This document shows, piece after piece, positions 8,915-16,983 of a stretch of DNA of 64,000 nt (its first letter is position 1; each line of letters starts with the position of its first letter). The notes under the pieces were generated by a model, which saw nothing but the letters and a program-made list of their open reading frames with translations, searched no databases and was not told the origin of the DNA. The position numbers were made by a program, and so were the translations under genes. Source of the stretch: Flavobacterium marginilacus (GTDB lineage Bacteria; Bacteroidota; Bacteroidia; Flavobacteriales; Flavobacteriaceae); the NCBI RefSeq assembly GCF_026870155.1, contig NZ_CP113975.1:3782001-3846000 (forward strand), read 5' to 3'.

Positions 8915-9358
8915 ATGTCCAAAAAATCAAATTTCAAAGAATGGTTTGATCGGTACAAATATTCTGAACTTGCAGCGACAAGCACAGCATTGACTGCTTC
9001 TCTGTTTAGTAAAATATTTAATGCGGTAACAACTGCTTATTTAATTACGTTTGCCGAATATTCTGCGTTTTATAGTGTAATGATTTACAGATTGTATAAA
9101 ACCAAAATTACCGAAAATAAAGCAAAAAACAAGAAGATTACTTTCATGGAAATACTGATTCTGATCTGGAATCTGTTTCTGGAATTTGGTTATCCTGCAA
9201 TTTTGGATTTCTTTTTTATCCGGCCTTTCTGTATGTATTGGACGCCTACAATCACAGGGAATTATTTTACTGGAACTATTTTAGGAAAAATTACAGCAGA
9301 TTGTATTTTTTATTCTTTAACCATCATTAACTATGAATTCATAAAGAGAAAATCATAA
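8915..9358 (+). CDS. Small membrane protein of unknown function
   Basis: A 147-residue protein. Hydrophobic segments lie near residues 30-58 (IFNAVTTAYLITFAEYSAFYSV), 78-100 (MEILILIWNLFLEFG) and 120-140, with basic loops and a basic C-terminus (YEFIKRKS), suggesting three to four membrane passes. I do not recognise the family. It lies 12 bases after the aldo/keto reductase gene. An in-frame ATG at 8909 is followed at once by a stop, so the ATG at 8915 is the start. Confidence 0.65.
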   Translation: MSKKSNFKEWFDRYKYSELAATSTALTASLFSKIFNAVTTAYLITFAEYSAFYSVMIYRLYKTKITENKAKNKKITFMEILILIWNLFLEFGYPAILDFFFIRPFCMYWTPTITGNYFTGTILGKITADCIFYSLTIINYEFIKRKS

Positions 9359-9373
9359 TTGATTAAAAAAATC

Positions 9374-9409
9374 AACCGCAAAGTTTTCATGAAGCTCTGC
9401 TTTGCGGTT
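9374..9409. terminator. Bidirectional terminator hairpin
   Basis: A 10-bp perfect stem (AACCGCAAAG at 9374-9383 with its complement at 9400-9409) lies between two convergent genes. Confidence 0.65.
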
Positions 9410-9437
9410 AATTTCTTGATAGAATCTTGGTTTACTT

Positions 9438-9848
9438 TTAAAGCAAAGTTGCTGTTGTACTGATTTCAGTATTGAATAATTTTGAAATCGGGCAGTTTTT
9501 CTCAGCTTTTGTAACTAATTCCTGAAACGTTTCATTTGAGATTCCTTCAATTTTAGCATTAACTGTTAAATGCGAACTGTTAATTGTTCCTTCTACTAAA
9601 CTAATATCGCATTTGGTTTCTATGCTTTCAATAACTGCGCTTGTTTCTCCTATAAAAGCAGTCAGCTGCATAGTAAAACAACCTGCATGTGCAGCTGCTG
9701 CAAGTTCTTCGGGATTGGTTCCTACTCCTTCTTCAAATCGGGATTTGAATGAATATTGCGTATTATTTAAGGTCGTACTTTGTGTTGTTAATTTTCCAGC
9801 TCCTTCTTTCAGGGAACCAGTCCAGACTGCGGTCGCATTTCTTTTCAT
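9438..9848 (-). CDS. OsmC family peroxidase
   Basis: A 136-residue protein of the OsmC/Ohr superfamily, thiol peroxidases that reduce organic hydroperoxides. The two redox cysteines are at about Cys57 (AAAHAGCFTMQL) and Cys119 (KAEKNCPISK), in the usual family spacing. The segment TNPEELAAAAHAGCF is characteristic of the OsmC rather than the Ohr branch. It is transcribed towards the gene at 8915-9358. A second OsmC-like protein is encoded at 21965-22453. Confidence 0.88.
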   Translation of the reverse strand: MKRNATAVWTGSLKEGAGKLTTQSTTLNNTQYSFKSRFEEGVGTNPEELAAAAHAGCFTMQLTAFIGETSAVIESIETKCDISLVEGTINSSHLTVNAKIEGISNETFQELVTKAEKNCPISKLFNTEISTTATLL

Positions 9849-10057
9849 AATTGTTGTTTTTATTGATAATAATCAAAATTAAGTTTTTTACTAACAAAAA
9901 ATGTAAGAAATAAATTTATTTAACTAAAAAATAATACTTATTGAAAAAGATTTAACAATGCTAATTTAAAAAATTGTAACTTGTAAAGCAGTTGTTTACA
10001 AAAAAAGCAATTTATTCTGTAAACAGCAATTTCTAATAGCTTATCAAACATCCTCCA

Positions 10058-10633
10058 ATGAAAACGCTAAATATTTTTATAGCTTTCTTTTGTCTTACTA
10101 TAATAAGCTGTAGTTCTTCTGACAATGAAGAACAGGATCCGGAAACTGCAGAACCTTTTGTAAGAGAAAATCAATTGCAGTTTTATTTTAGCAGTCCAGC
10201 AAATACCGATTTACTTAACCTAAATAACAACATCATTGTGCCAATTGCCTACGAAGGAAAATATAATCCTTCAACTCTTCCGCCAAAGAACAATTCAAAA
10301 AAATATGTCTATCAGGGAGGAACAATTGAATATGACGCTGCTATTGATAAATACTACTGGAGTACTGGTATTACTGGTAAAAAAGGCATTAAGAAAAATA
10401 CCATTTTTGTACGGATTACAGAAACTGATACCGATACTCTGGATGTTAATTTTAAATTTACAAAAGGAGAAGGTTCTGGTGCCGATAAATTTTATGCTTA
10501 TATAGAAAAACTGTATTACAATGACATCTTGATACATGAAGAAAACTCAAATAAAAAGATTGAGATTGATCCAGTCAAGAGAATTTTTATTCAAAAGAAT
10601 GGAAAAAAAACACTAATCTCTTTTATGAATTAG
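10058..10633 (+). CDS. Hypothetical lipoprotein
   Basis: A 191-residue protein with a clear lipoprotein signal (MKTLNIFIAFFCLTIISCSS, lipidated Cys18) followed by an acidic SSSDNEEQD stretch, which in Bacteroidota favours surface export. The remainder is rich in beta-strand and charged residues and contains no domain I recognise. A repeat-like sequence separates it from the next lipoprotein gene. Confidence 0.7.
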   Translation: MKTLNIFIAFFCLTIISCSSSDNEEQDPETAEPFVRENQLQFYFSSPANTDLLNLNNNIIVPIAYEGKYNPSTLPPKNNSKKYVYQGGTIEYDAAIDKYYWSTGITGKKGIKKNTIFVRITETDTDTLDVNFKFTKGEGSGADKFYAYIEKLYYNDILIHEENSNKKIEIDPVKRIFIQKNGKKTLISFMN

Positions 10634-10654
10634 TCTCATCTTCAAATCCATTTA

Positions 10655-10730
10655 CAAATCCTCTGCGCCCGATTACTTCGTCAGTTCGCTTCGCTCGTGT
10701 GCAGCGGAAAACGGGATAAGGTCCTAACTG
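10655..10730 (-). repeat. Degenerate copy of a flavobacterial intergenic repeat
   Basis: Read on the minus strand, the segment begins TTAGGACCTTATCCCG and contains CGAGCGAAGCGAACTG. It resembles one end of the better-preserved repeats at 31037-31132 and 62447-62519. The match is partial. Confidence 0.4.
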
Positions 10731-10787
10731 TACAATTATTTTTATACTTTAATTATAAATATTTCGTTTCAATAAAAAACTTGAATC

Positions 10788-11252
10788 ATGAAAAAAATAT
10801 TTATACTAATTTGCATTTTAGCACTTTACAGCTGTAAAACCAAAAAAGCAGATGGTAAATTAATTGGCAAAAGTGTTTCTGTTAATGAAATGACTTCTGA
10901 AGAAGCGATTCAAAAAAACAAAGCATACGAACTAGGTAAAAGAGTCTTAATGACCTGTAATACTTCAAAATTTAAACCTTTCTCAAAAAGTGAAGCTACA
11001 GATAAAGTAATTGCCAACTCAACTGAAAAAAAAGTCAAAGAAATTGGTGCAAAATACAGCCTGAAATATGGTAATTTTAAAGATCTTGATTTTATAGAAA
11101 TGGTTCCAAACAAGACCGACAATACTAACATTTATAGATTCAAAGCCCTTTTTGATTATGCTAAAGCAAATAAAGAGCTTAGAGTGACGATGAACTCAGA
11201 AAATAAAATTTCGGCAGTTACCACCAAAGACTGGAATGATGATTTTCAATAA
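10788..11252 (+). CDS. Hypothetical lipoprotein
   Basis: A 154-residue protein with lipoprotein signal MKKIFILICILALYSCKTKK (lipidated Cys16). The mature part is lysine-rich and helical at first (EEAIQKNKAYELGKRVLMTC), then mixed alpha/beta, ending SAVTTKDWNDDFQ. I do not recognise the family. It is flanked by unrelated genes and is probably transcribed alone. Confidence 0.7.
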   Translation: MKKIFILICILALYSCKTKKADGKLIGKSVSVNEMTSEEAIQKNKAYELGKRVLMTCNTSKFKPFSKSEATDKVIANSTEKKVKEIGAKYSLKYGNFKDLDFIEMVPNKTDNTNIYRFKALFDYAKANKELRVTMNSENKISAVTTKDWNDDFQ

Positions 11253-11332
11253 AGACTCCTCTTGCTTTTATTTTTAGCAAAAAAAATTAAAATTAAAATC
11301 TAAAAATAAATCCAAAGCCTTATTTTTGCGCC

Positions 11333-12745
11333 ATGGCAAAGAAAAATACAGACAAGGTTGTCTTTCATCAAATAAAAGTCCTTGATGCTGGTGCAAAAGG
11401 CGTTTCGGTTGCAAAAGCTCCCGATGGTAAAGTTGTTTTTATTCCAAATGTAGTTCCCGGCGATGTTGTTGATGTTCAGACTTTCAAGAAACGCAAAGCG
11501 TATTATGAGGGAAAAGCAGTTCATTTTCATGAGTTTTCAGAACATCGAGTAGATCCAATCTGCGAACACTTTGGTGTCTGCGGCGGATGCAAATGGCAGA
11601 ATATGAATTACGGCCAGCAGCTTTTCTTTAAACAAAATGAGGTGAAAAATCATCTGCAGCGCATTGGCAAAATTGAACTTCCTGAATTTGAATCCATTCT
11701 GGGTTCTGAAAAAAAGTTTTTTTACAGAAATAAAATGGAATTTTCGTTTTCAAACAGCCGCTGGCTAACCGAAGCTGAAATTGGAAGCGAAGAAGATTTA
11801 GGAAATAGAAATGCACTTGGTTTCCATATTCCAAAAATGTGGGACAAAATTCTGGACATCAACAAATGTCACTTACAGGAAGATCCATCGAATGCCATCC
11901 GAAATGAAGTCCGCACTTTTGCAAATGCAAACGGTTTGACTTTCTTTAATCCCAGAGCACACGAAGGTTTATTGAGAACGCTGATGCTAAGAACAGCTTC
12001 GACTGGAGAAATCATGGTTTTGATTCAGTTTTTTGAAAACGATAAAAAGAACCGTGAATTGATTCTGGATCACCTTTACGAAAAATTCCCGCAGATTACT
12101 TCCCTTCAATATGTAGTTAACAATAAAGCAAATGACACTTTATACGATACTGATATTAAATTATACAAAGGAAGAGATTACATCCTTGAGGAAATGGAAG
12201 GATTAAAATTTAGTATTAATGCTAAATCTTTCTACCAGACCAATTCGGATCAAGCATACGAATTATACAAAATAACCAGAGATTTTGCGGGTTTAACCGG
12301 AAATGAAACTGTTTATGATTTATATACCGGAACTGGAACTATTGCTCAGTTTGTATCTAAAAAAGCAAAAAAAGTGATTGGTGTCGAAAGTGTACCAGAC
12401 GCTATTAAAGATGCAAAAGCCAATGCCGAACGCAATAGCATTGACAACTGCGAGTTTTTTGTCGGGGATATGAAAGTTGTTTTTAACGACACTTTTATTG
12501 CACAGCACGGACACCCGGATGTCATTATCACTGATCCGCCGCGTGACGGAATGCACAAGGATGTTGTAGAACAGATTATGAAAATTGGCCCTCAAAAAGT
12601 AGTTTATGTGAGCTGTAACTCGGCAACACAAGCCAGAGATTTAGCTTTGATGGATGAAAAATACAAGGTAACAAGAGTTCGCCCAGTTGATATGTTTCCG
12701 CAGACACATCACGTTGAAAATGTTGTACTTTTGGAAAGACGATAA
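11333..12745 (+). CDS. rlmD: 23S rRNA (uracil-C5)-methyltransferase RlmD
   Basis: A 470-residue SAM-dependent enzyme that methylates a 23S rRNA uridine. An N-terminal TRAM domain (about 10-65) is followed by iron-sulfur cluster cysteines in CEHFGVCGGCKWQ (77, 83, 86) and a fourth in NKCHLQ (near 178). The Rossmann domain has VYDLYTGTGTIAQF for SAM, DPPRDGMHKDV, and the catalytic cysteine in YVSCNSATQARDLALM. A TATTTTTG sequence at 11321-11328 resembles a -7 promoter box and lies only four bases before the ATG, which would make the mRNA leaderless if it is used. Confidence 0.9.
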   Translation: MAKKNTDKVVFHQIKVLDAGAKGVSVAKAPDGKVVFIPNVVPGDVVDVQTFKKRKAYYEGKAVHFHEFSEHRVDPICEHFGVCGGCKWQNMNYGQQLFFKQNEVKNHLQRIGKIELPEFESILGSEKKFFYRNKMEFSFSNSRWLTEAEIGSEEDLGNRNALGFHIPKMWDKILDINKCHLQEDPSNAIRNEVRTFANANGLTFFNPRAHEGLLRTLMLRTASTGEIMVLIQFFENDKKNRELILDHLYEKFPQITSLQYVVNNKANDTLYDTDIKLYKGRDYILEEMEGLKFSINAKSFYQTNSDQAYELYKITRDFAGLTGNETVYDLYTGTGTIAQFVSKKAKKVIGVESVPDAIKDAKANAERNSIDNCEFFVGDMKVVFNDTFIAQHGHPDVIITDPPRDGMHKDVVEQIMKIGPQKVVYVSCNSATQARDLALMDEKYKVTRVRPVDMFPQTHHVENVVLLERR

Positions 12746-12757
12746 GCCGCTGCATAA

Positions 12758-13297
12758 ATGAAAAAAATACTTGCTTTTTTAATGATTCTTGGTTTCGCTT
12801 CTTCCAGCTGCGAGCCCGATGATATTTGTGACCCAACTACTCCCACTACACCAAGAATGCTGATTCAGTTTTATGATTATAACAATCCTACTGTGTTGAA
12901 AAATGTTAATAATCTAAAAGTAATTGGCGAAGGTATGACTGAAGGTGTGGTTTTGTCACCATCAGTATCAGGTGATTCAAAATATATAACAAGCGGTAAT
13001 AATATACTGCTTCCATTAAATATAGAAACTGATCTTGTAAAATACAGGTTTATCAGCAATTACGGCAACCGAAATCCGTTACTTGTAAACGAAGATAATT
13101 TACAGTTCAAATACTCACGTGAAAATTTTTACGTTTCAAGAGCCTGCGGATTTAAAACAATATTTAATTTGGACGCAGACAATCCTTTTACATTAACCGA
13201 TTCTGCAGCTGCGGATCAAATGTGGATTAAATACATGATAGTAGTGCAAAACAACATAACATACGAAAATGAAACAATCATTAAAATTTTCTTTTAG
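12758..13297 (+). CDS. DUF6452 family lipoprotein
   Basis: A 179-residue protein with lipoprotein signal MKKILAFLMILGFASSSCEP (lipidated Cys18) and the segment CDPTTPTTPRMLIQFYDYNN that I associate with flavobacterial DUF6452 proteins. The C-terminal half is beta-rich and carries RACGFKTIFNLD. It follows rlmD by 12 bases and its last 29 bases overlap the next gene in another frame, so rlmD, this gene and the DUF6048 gene form an operon. The function is unknown. Confidence 0.75.
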   Translation: MKKILAFLMILGFASSSCEPDDICDPTTPTTPRMLIQFYDYNNPTVLKNVNNLKVIGEGMTEGVVLSPSVSGDSKYITSGNNILLPLNIETDLVKYRFISNYGNRNPLLVNEDNLQFKYSRENFYVSRACGFKTIFNLDADNPFTLTDSAAADQMWIKYMIVVQNNITYENETIIKIFF

Positions 13298-14099
13298 TTT
13301 TTTCTTTTTGTTGTCATTGTTTTTTGTTCAGGCGCAAGAAAAAAAAACCACCGCATCACCACCTGCAGAAATAATTGTCAAAGGAGCCAACGGTAAAACA
13401 GTAACTGAAAAGAATCCTGATAACAAACCCAAGCAGCCAATTGATAGTATTAAACCAAAAACAGACCGCTATGGTTTGATTCTTGGTGCCGATGTTTTTA
13501 AAATTGCGCGGTCCTTTTATGATTCAAATTATAAAGGAATAGCATTTGTTGCTGACTATCGTCTGACAAAAAAATATTATGCGTATGGTGAAGTAGGAAG
13601 TGAAGATGTTACTGTTGAAGACCCTTTATTAAACACTACTACTACCGGAGCCTATCTCAAAGCAGGTTTTAACTACAATGCCTATATCAATTGGCTGGAC
13701 ATGGAAAACCTTATCACATTTGGAGTCCGTGGCGGTTTCAGTGCATTTAATGAGCGTTTAAACAGCTATTCCATTTATAATCCGAATCCTTATTTTGGAC
13801 AGGATTCAAGTATTGAATTTGGTAAAACTTATGACGGTTTAACAGCAAGCTGGATAGAAGTAGCTGCTGGAATCAATGTAAAAGTTTTCAATAATGTATA
13901 TGTTGGTTTTGGATTTCAATTAAAAACATTAATTACGAATTCCCAGCCAAGCGGATTTGAAAGTCTTTATATTCCTGGATTCAACAGAACATATGATGGT
14001 AATTTTGGGGCTGGCTTTAATTATACCGTTTCTTATTTCATTCCAATTTATAAGAAAAAAGTAGTAACCGCAAAAAAACCTGCACCTAAAAAGAAATAA
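13269..14099 (+). CDS. DUF6048 family outer-membrane-like protein
   Basis: A 276-residue protein with signal peptide MKQSLKFSFSFFFLLSLFFV ending at AQ. A low-complexity linker (about 25-60) precedes repeated amphipathic beta-strands (DRYGLILGADVFKIARSF, YYAYGEVGSEDV, GAYLKAGFNYNAY, ITFGVRGGFSAF, VYVGFGFQLK, FGAGFNYTVSYFIP), consistent with a small beta-barrel. A lysine-rich tail ends the protein. Its start overlaps the DUF6452 gene by 29 bases, and this pairing suggests that the two act together at the cell envelope. The function is unknown. Confidence 0.75.
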   Translation: MKQSLKFSFSFFFLLSLFFVQAQEKKTTASPPAEIIVKGANGKTVTEKNPDNKPKQPIDSIKPKTDRYGLILGADVFKIARSFYDSNYKGIAFVADYRLTKKYYAYGEVGSEDVTVEDPLLNTTTTGAYLKAGFNYNAYINWLDMENLITFGVRGGFSAFNERLNSYSIYNPNPYFGQDSSIEFGKTYDGLTASWIEVAAGINVKVFNNVYVGFGFQLKTLITNSQPSGFESLYIPGFNRTYDGNFGAGFNYTVSYFIPIYKKKVVTAKKPAPKKK

Positions 14100-14116
14100 T
14101 CCTAAAATTGAATCCA

Positions 14117-14168
14117 TAAAAAGGAGCAAAATTGAATCTGTATATTTTCAATCTTGCTCTTTTTGTTT
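14117..14168. terminator. Terminator hairpin between convergent genes
   Basis: A long imperfect stem pairs AAAAAGGAGCAAAATTGAA with TTCAATCTTGCTCTTTTT, with one bulge, and is followed by a T run. It closes the rlmD-DUF6452-DUF6048 operon. Confidence 0.7.
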
Positions 14169-14181
14169 TTGTCTAACTAAA

Positions 14182-14445
14182 CTATCCTATTTCCTTAATC
14201 CCTTTTACAAACAGCCAGGACATGAATAGTTTTTCACCGTCTTTGGTTTTAGCAGCCTGAAATTTTGGAGACAGAAATGTCCCCACAAGAAAAGCGGTCA
14301 TTGGAATCCAAAAACCAGATAAATTGGTGTATTGCTCTACCAAATATCGAAATGTTATAAACAATATAGCAAAACAGCCTAGATTATATAGAAATGCTCT
14401 TACTTGTAACTTTGTCATTTTATTGTATTTAATTATGTTTCTCAA
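14182..14445 (-). CDS. Small membrane protein of unknown function
   Basis: An 87-residue protein with two likely membrane helices, at about 16-32 (FLYNLGCFAILFITFRYL) and 43-60 (GFWIPMTAFLVGTFLSP), then a cytoplasmic tail (KFQAAKTKDGEKLFM). No family was recognised. It is transcribed towards the DUF6048 gene from the border of the accessory module. Confidence 0.6.
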   Translation of the reverse strand: MRNIIKYNKMTKLQVRAFLYNLGCFAILFITFRYLVEQYTNLSGFWIPMTAFLVGTFLSPKFQAAKTKDGEKLFMSWLFVKGIKEIG

Positions 14446-14744
14446 AATTAATAGAAAATCTAGTTATTTCTCAGAAATTGCTTCTTTTTATTTTAAGTCA
14501 TAATTATACAGCAAAAAAAACATACAATTAATATAAATTTAACAATAATTAACCCCTTTAAATTTTGTATTAATTTATATATTAACTTTACGCACCTACC
14601 AAAACTAAAACACACAAGTCACTGAATAACAAATGACTATGTTTTTAAAATTTGCCCCAAAATTACAATTGTATTTAAATTTCTTCTATTGAAAATTTAA
14701 ATTAGTGATAAGATAATTTCTAACAATTTTTAAAACATACTATC
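14446..14744. other. Divergent intergenic region before the accessory module
   Basis: This is 299 AT-rich bases between a minus-strand gene and the muramidase-like gene. A TTTTG at 14563-14567 and TAACTTTA at 14583-14590 resemble a weak promoter with a short 15-base spacer. That would leave an untranslated leader of roughly 150 bases before 14745. No convincing hairpin or ORF was seen. Confidence 0.35.
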
Positions 14745-15638
14745 ATGGCAATTGACTTTTCTATCACAAGCACTGTTGCTTCTAACGGAAGAACAGCTTA
14801 CAATGCACAGCGCATTAATTCAACTGAACCGAAATTCAACTTTGGCAATAAAACTCAATATGAAGGGAATTTTGGATTGTTCAACACTTCGGTTTCTGCA
14901 GGACAAGTTTATAACCCAGCAGATTATGCTGCCAAATATGGATTTTGGGCCTATTTTATTTATCCAACGGCAATGGCCGAAAGTTCAGGTTCTTTTAAAT
15001 GTTTAAATACCTACGACAGAGCACAATTTACTTTTAGCTTTATGCAGTATGGAGCTCATGTTCCAAATGGTGATTTTGTAAAATTCTTCAGAAAACTGCT
15101 GCAGTTACCAAATGCCACTGACTATTTTCCAAAATTAGTATTATCCAACAATAGGATTTTTTATAAATCTAATGGAACTCTTTCTGCCTTAGAAAATGAT
15201 TCTACTACTCAGCCATTAATGGATTATCTCAACCCAACACTAAATGATATCGAAAATCAGGAACTAATATGCGCAGCACGTCTTGTTCACTGGGCTACTA
15301 ATGATTCTAAGCATAGAGAAATCCAAGTCGGAACTGCAATAGAAATGTATAAAGAAAACATGAAATCCTATCACAGCCGATACGGATTAAACAATGCTCC
15401 TGCAAATGTTTGTCAAATGATTTGTGACATTCGGCATCAGGGAAGAGCGAAAAGCGACCGCATTGCACTTGCCTTGAATTCCAATGGCAATTATGATAAA
15501 GCCTTTTCGAACTTATGCCAAATAGGCAATACAAATTATCAAACGAGAATTAATACTGTACGAGGTACAATAAAAAAGTTAACAGATCTAGGGAAGTTTT
15601 CTATGAAATATGATGCTAAAAGTGGGGAATTTAAATAA
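14745..15638 (+). CDS. Leaderless muramidase/lysozyme-like protein
   Basis: A 297-residue protein beginning MAIDFSITST with no signal peptide. The core AMAESSGSFKCLNTYDRAQF, followed by TFSFMQYGAHVPNGDFVKFF, has the layout of lysozyme-like folds: a candidate catalytic Glu79 in an ESSG turn, then an aromatic beta-region. A later helix carries CQMICDIRHQGR. I infer peptidoglycan cleavage from this pattern without a firm family name. Lack of a leader suggests release by lysis, a holin, or a contractile or other dedicated secretion system. It is the first gene of a same-strand module extending to 19005. Confidence 0.55.
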   Translation: MAIDFSITSTVASNGRTAYNAQRINSTEPKFNFGNKTQYEGNFGLFNTSVSAGQVYNPADYAAKYGFWAYFIYPTAMAESSGSFKCLNTYDRAQFTFSFMQYGAHVPNGDFVKFFRKLLQLPNATDYFPKLVLSNNRIFYKSNGTLSALENDSTTQPLMDYLNPTLNDIENQELICAARLVHWATNDSKHREIQVGTAIEMYKENMKSYHSRYGLNNAPANVCQMICDIRHQGRAKSDRIALALNSNGNYDKAFSNLCQIGNTNYQTRINTVRGTIKKLTDLGKFSMKYDAKSGEFK

Positions 15639-15694
15639 TAAACCCTCGCAAGCCGAAAAGAGGAAATAGAGTAGGTATAATTAAATTTGAAATT

Positions 15695-16207
15695 ATGAAA
15701 ACAACTCTTAAAAAAAGTAGTAAAAAAACATTTTTAACACTTTGTGTGCTTCTGACCACCTTTGACACATTTGCCATTACCGAAAACGCAGATCCAAAAG
15801 TTTACTCATTAGATATTTATCAAATCATTATCTCACTTGCTCCAATAGCACTATTTGTAATAACAACCTCAATTATTTTTTTAAAATTAAAAAAAGAAGA
15901 TTATAAGATTGGTGATGCTCTAAAAGAAAATGAAACCATTACTGTTACGTCTCCGAATCCTGATCCTGACCCAGCTAATACCGCAAATACAGAAACAATA
16001 CAACCTAAAAGTGCAAGCCGACTTTTGGCTTTTATCTCGGGTATGATATCAGTAGGACTTGCATCTACGTTTTGCAGTTTTTGGGCATACAATTATTTTC
16101 TAACGGGTAAAACAGCAGACCTTTCAAGTATTACAAATGTTTTATTGAGTTTAGGACTTGGGGTCGTGCCTTATGCTTTTAATAAAGTGTCAAAAGCTAT
16201 AGAATAA
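15695..16207 (+). CDS. Membrane protein of the accessory module
   Basis: A 170-residue protein with an N-terminal signal-like helix (KTFLTLCVLLTTFDTFA), a second helix near 45-68 (IIISLAPIALFVITTSIIFL), a Pro/Asp/Asn-rich linker (NPDPDPANTANTETIQ) and two C-terminal hydrophobic segments (LLAFISGMISVGLASTFCSF and VLLSLGLGVVPYAF). No family was recognised. It starts 56 bases after the muramidase-like gene. A holin-like or immunity-like role is possible but is inferred only from position and topology. Confidence 0.6.
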   Translation: MKTTLKKSSKKTFLTLCVLLTTFDTFAITENADPKVYSLDIYQIIISLAPIALFVITTSIIFLKLKKEDYKIGDALKENETITVTSPNPDPDPANTANTETIQPKSASRLLAFISGMISVGLASTFCSFWAYNYFLTGKTADLSSITNVLLSLGLGVVPYAFNKVSKAIE

Positions 16208-16252
16208 CTATCTCTCCTTAAAAATAAACCTAATTATTTAATTCTTAAAATC

Positions 16253-16429
16253 ATGAATACAAGTAAATATTTAATAGATATTGGTAAAAAATATATTTTG
16301 GGTTCAAAAGTTCCATACACCAATCTTAATTATACAGATCCATGGGACTGTGCTGAATTTATTTCTTGGTGTGTATATAAAGTCCTTGCGGGCATGAGAG
16401 AGACACCGAAGTTACTCTTAAAACTTTAA
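16253..16429 (+). pseudogene. Truncated NlpC/P60- or CHAP-like peptidase
   Basis: A 58-codon frame starts MNTSKYLIDIGKKYILG and reaches DPWDCAEFISWCVYKV, which matches the catalytic-Cys helix of leaderless NlpC/P60 or CHAP endopeptidases. It then diverges and stops at 16427-16429. The same frame stays open after the stop until 16498. The His and polar catalytic residues that should follow are absent, so the enzyme is broken, probably by a deletion. It begins 45 bases after the membrane-protein gene, at the spacing of an operon member. Confidence 0.6.
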
Positions 16430-16680
16430 CGATGTGTAAATTATTCCTGTGGAAAGGAAATATCAGATTTTATTGAATATTTTTTTAGGAAATCTTAACT
16501 TTTTATAAAATTTACAAAAAACTCAACCTTAAATGGTTATTATTTTTTTTGCAATAAAAAACCGTATAAATATGGATTGTAGTTTTGAAATTATTGATAA
16601 TCTTTTTTGAAGTTAATAACTTCAAAAAAAAACTTTATAAAACGAAAAAAAATAGAAGATTAATTTAAACTTAAGCAATT
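16430..16680. other. Gap with terminator-like hairpin
   Basis: The stretch holds the short in-frame tail of the broken peptidase up to 16498. At 16603-16629 there is a perfect 12-bp stem (TTTTTTGAAGTT / AACTTCAAAAAA) with a 3-base loop, and no other ORF. The hairpin probably insulates the first three genes of the module from the next three. Confidence 0.5.
16603..16629. terminator. Hairpin terminator inside the accessory module
   Basis: A perfect 12-bp stem with a 3-base loop has A and T runs at its base, so it could terminate transcription in either direction. Confidence 0.55.
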
Positions 16681-16977
16681 ATGGGAAGTGTTAGAATTAA
16701 AGTAGATGTTAAAGGTGGAACTGTCCCTGTTCCTATTTTGGTTTTTATTGATAAAGTCAATAGTAATCATGACACAAGTATAAAAAGAGATGGTTCTTTT
16801 GATGAAACCTTTATGATTGGAGAAGGTGAATACAATGTAATAGTTTCTGGTGAAAATCCAATTAATGGGCAAACTGATGTTGAAGTTGATTATACCGACA
16901 ATTACGGACAAAAAAACAACAAAAATTATAATATCACGAACCCAATTTATTCTAAAATTTTTAAAGTATTTATTTAA
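16681..16977 (+). CDS. Small leaderless beta-rich protein
   Basis: A 98-residue protein, MGSVRIKVDVKGGTVPVPIL, with short alternating strands and turns (VSGENPINGQTDVEVDYTDN) that suggest a small beta-sandwich such as a carboxypeptidase-regulatory or transthyretin-like fold. There is no signal peptide. It ends six bases before the next gene, so the two are cotranscribed. The function is unknown. Confidence 0.55.
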   Translation: MGSVRIKVDVKGGTVPVPILVFIDKVNSNHDTSIKRDGSFDETFMIGEGEYNVIVSGENPINGQTDVEVDYTDNYGQKNNKNYNITNPIYSKIFKVFI

Positions 16978-16983
16978 TTACAT

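Noticed and set aside
9361..9410. Possible small RNA between convergent genes
   Set aside because: The sequence is explained by a simple terminator hairpin.
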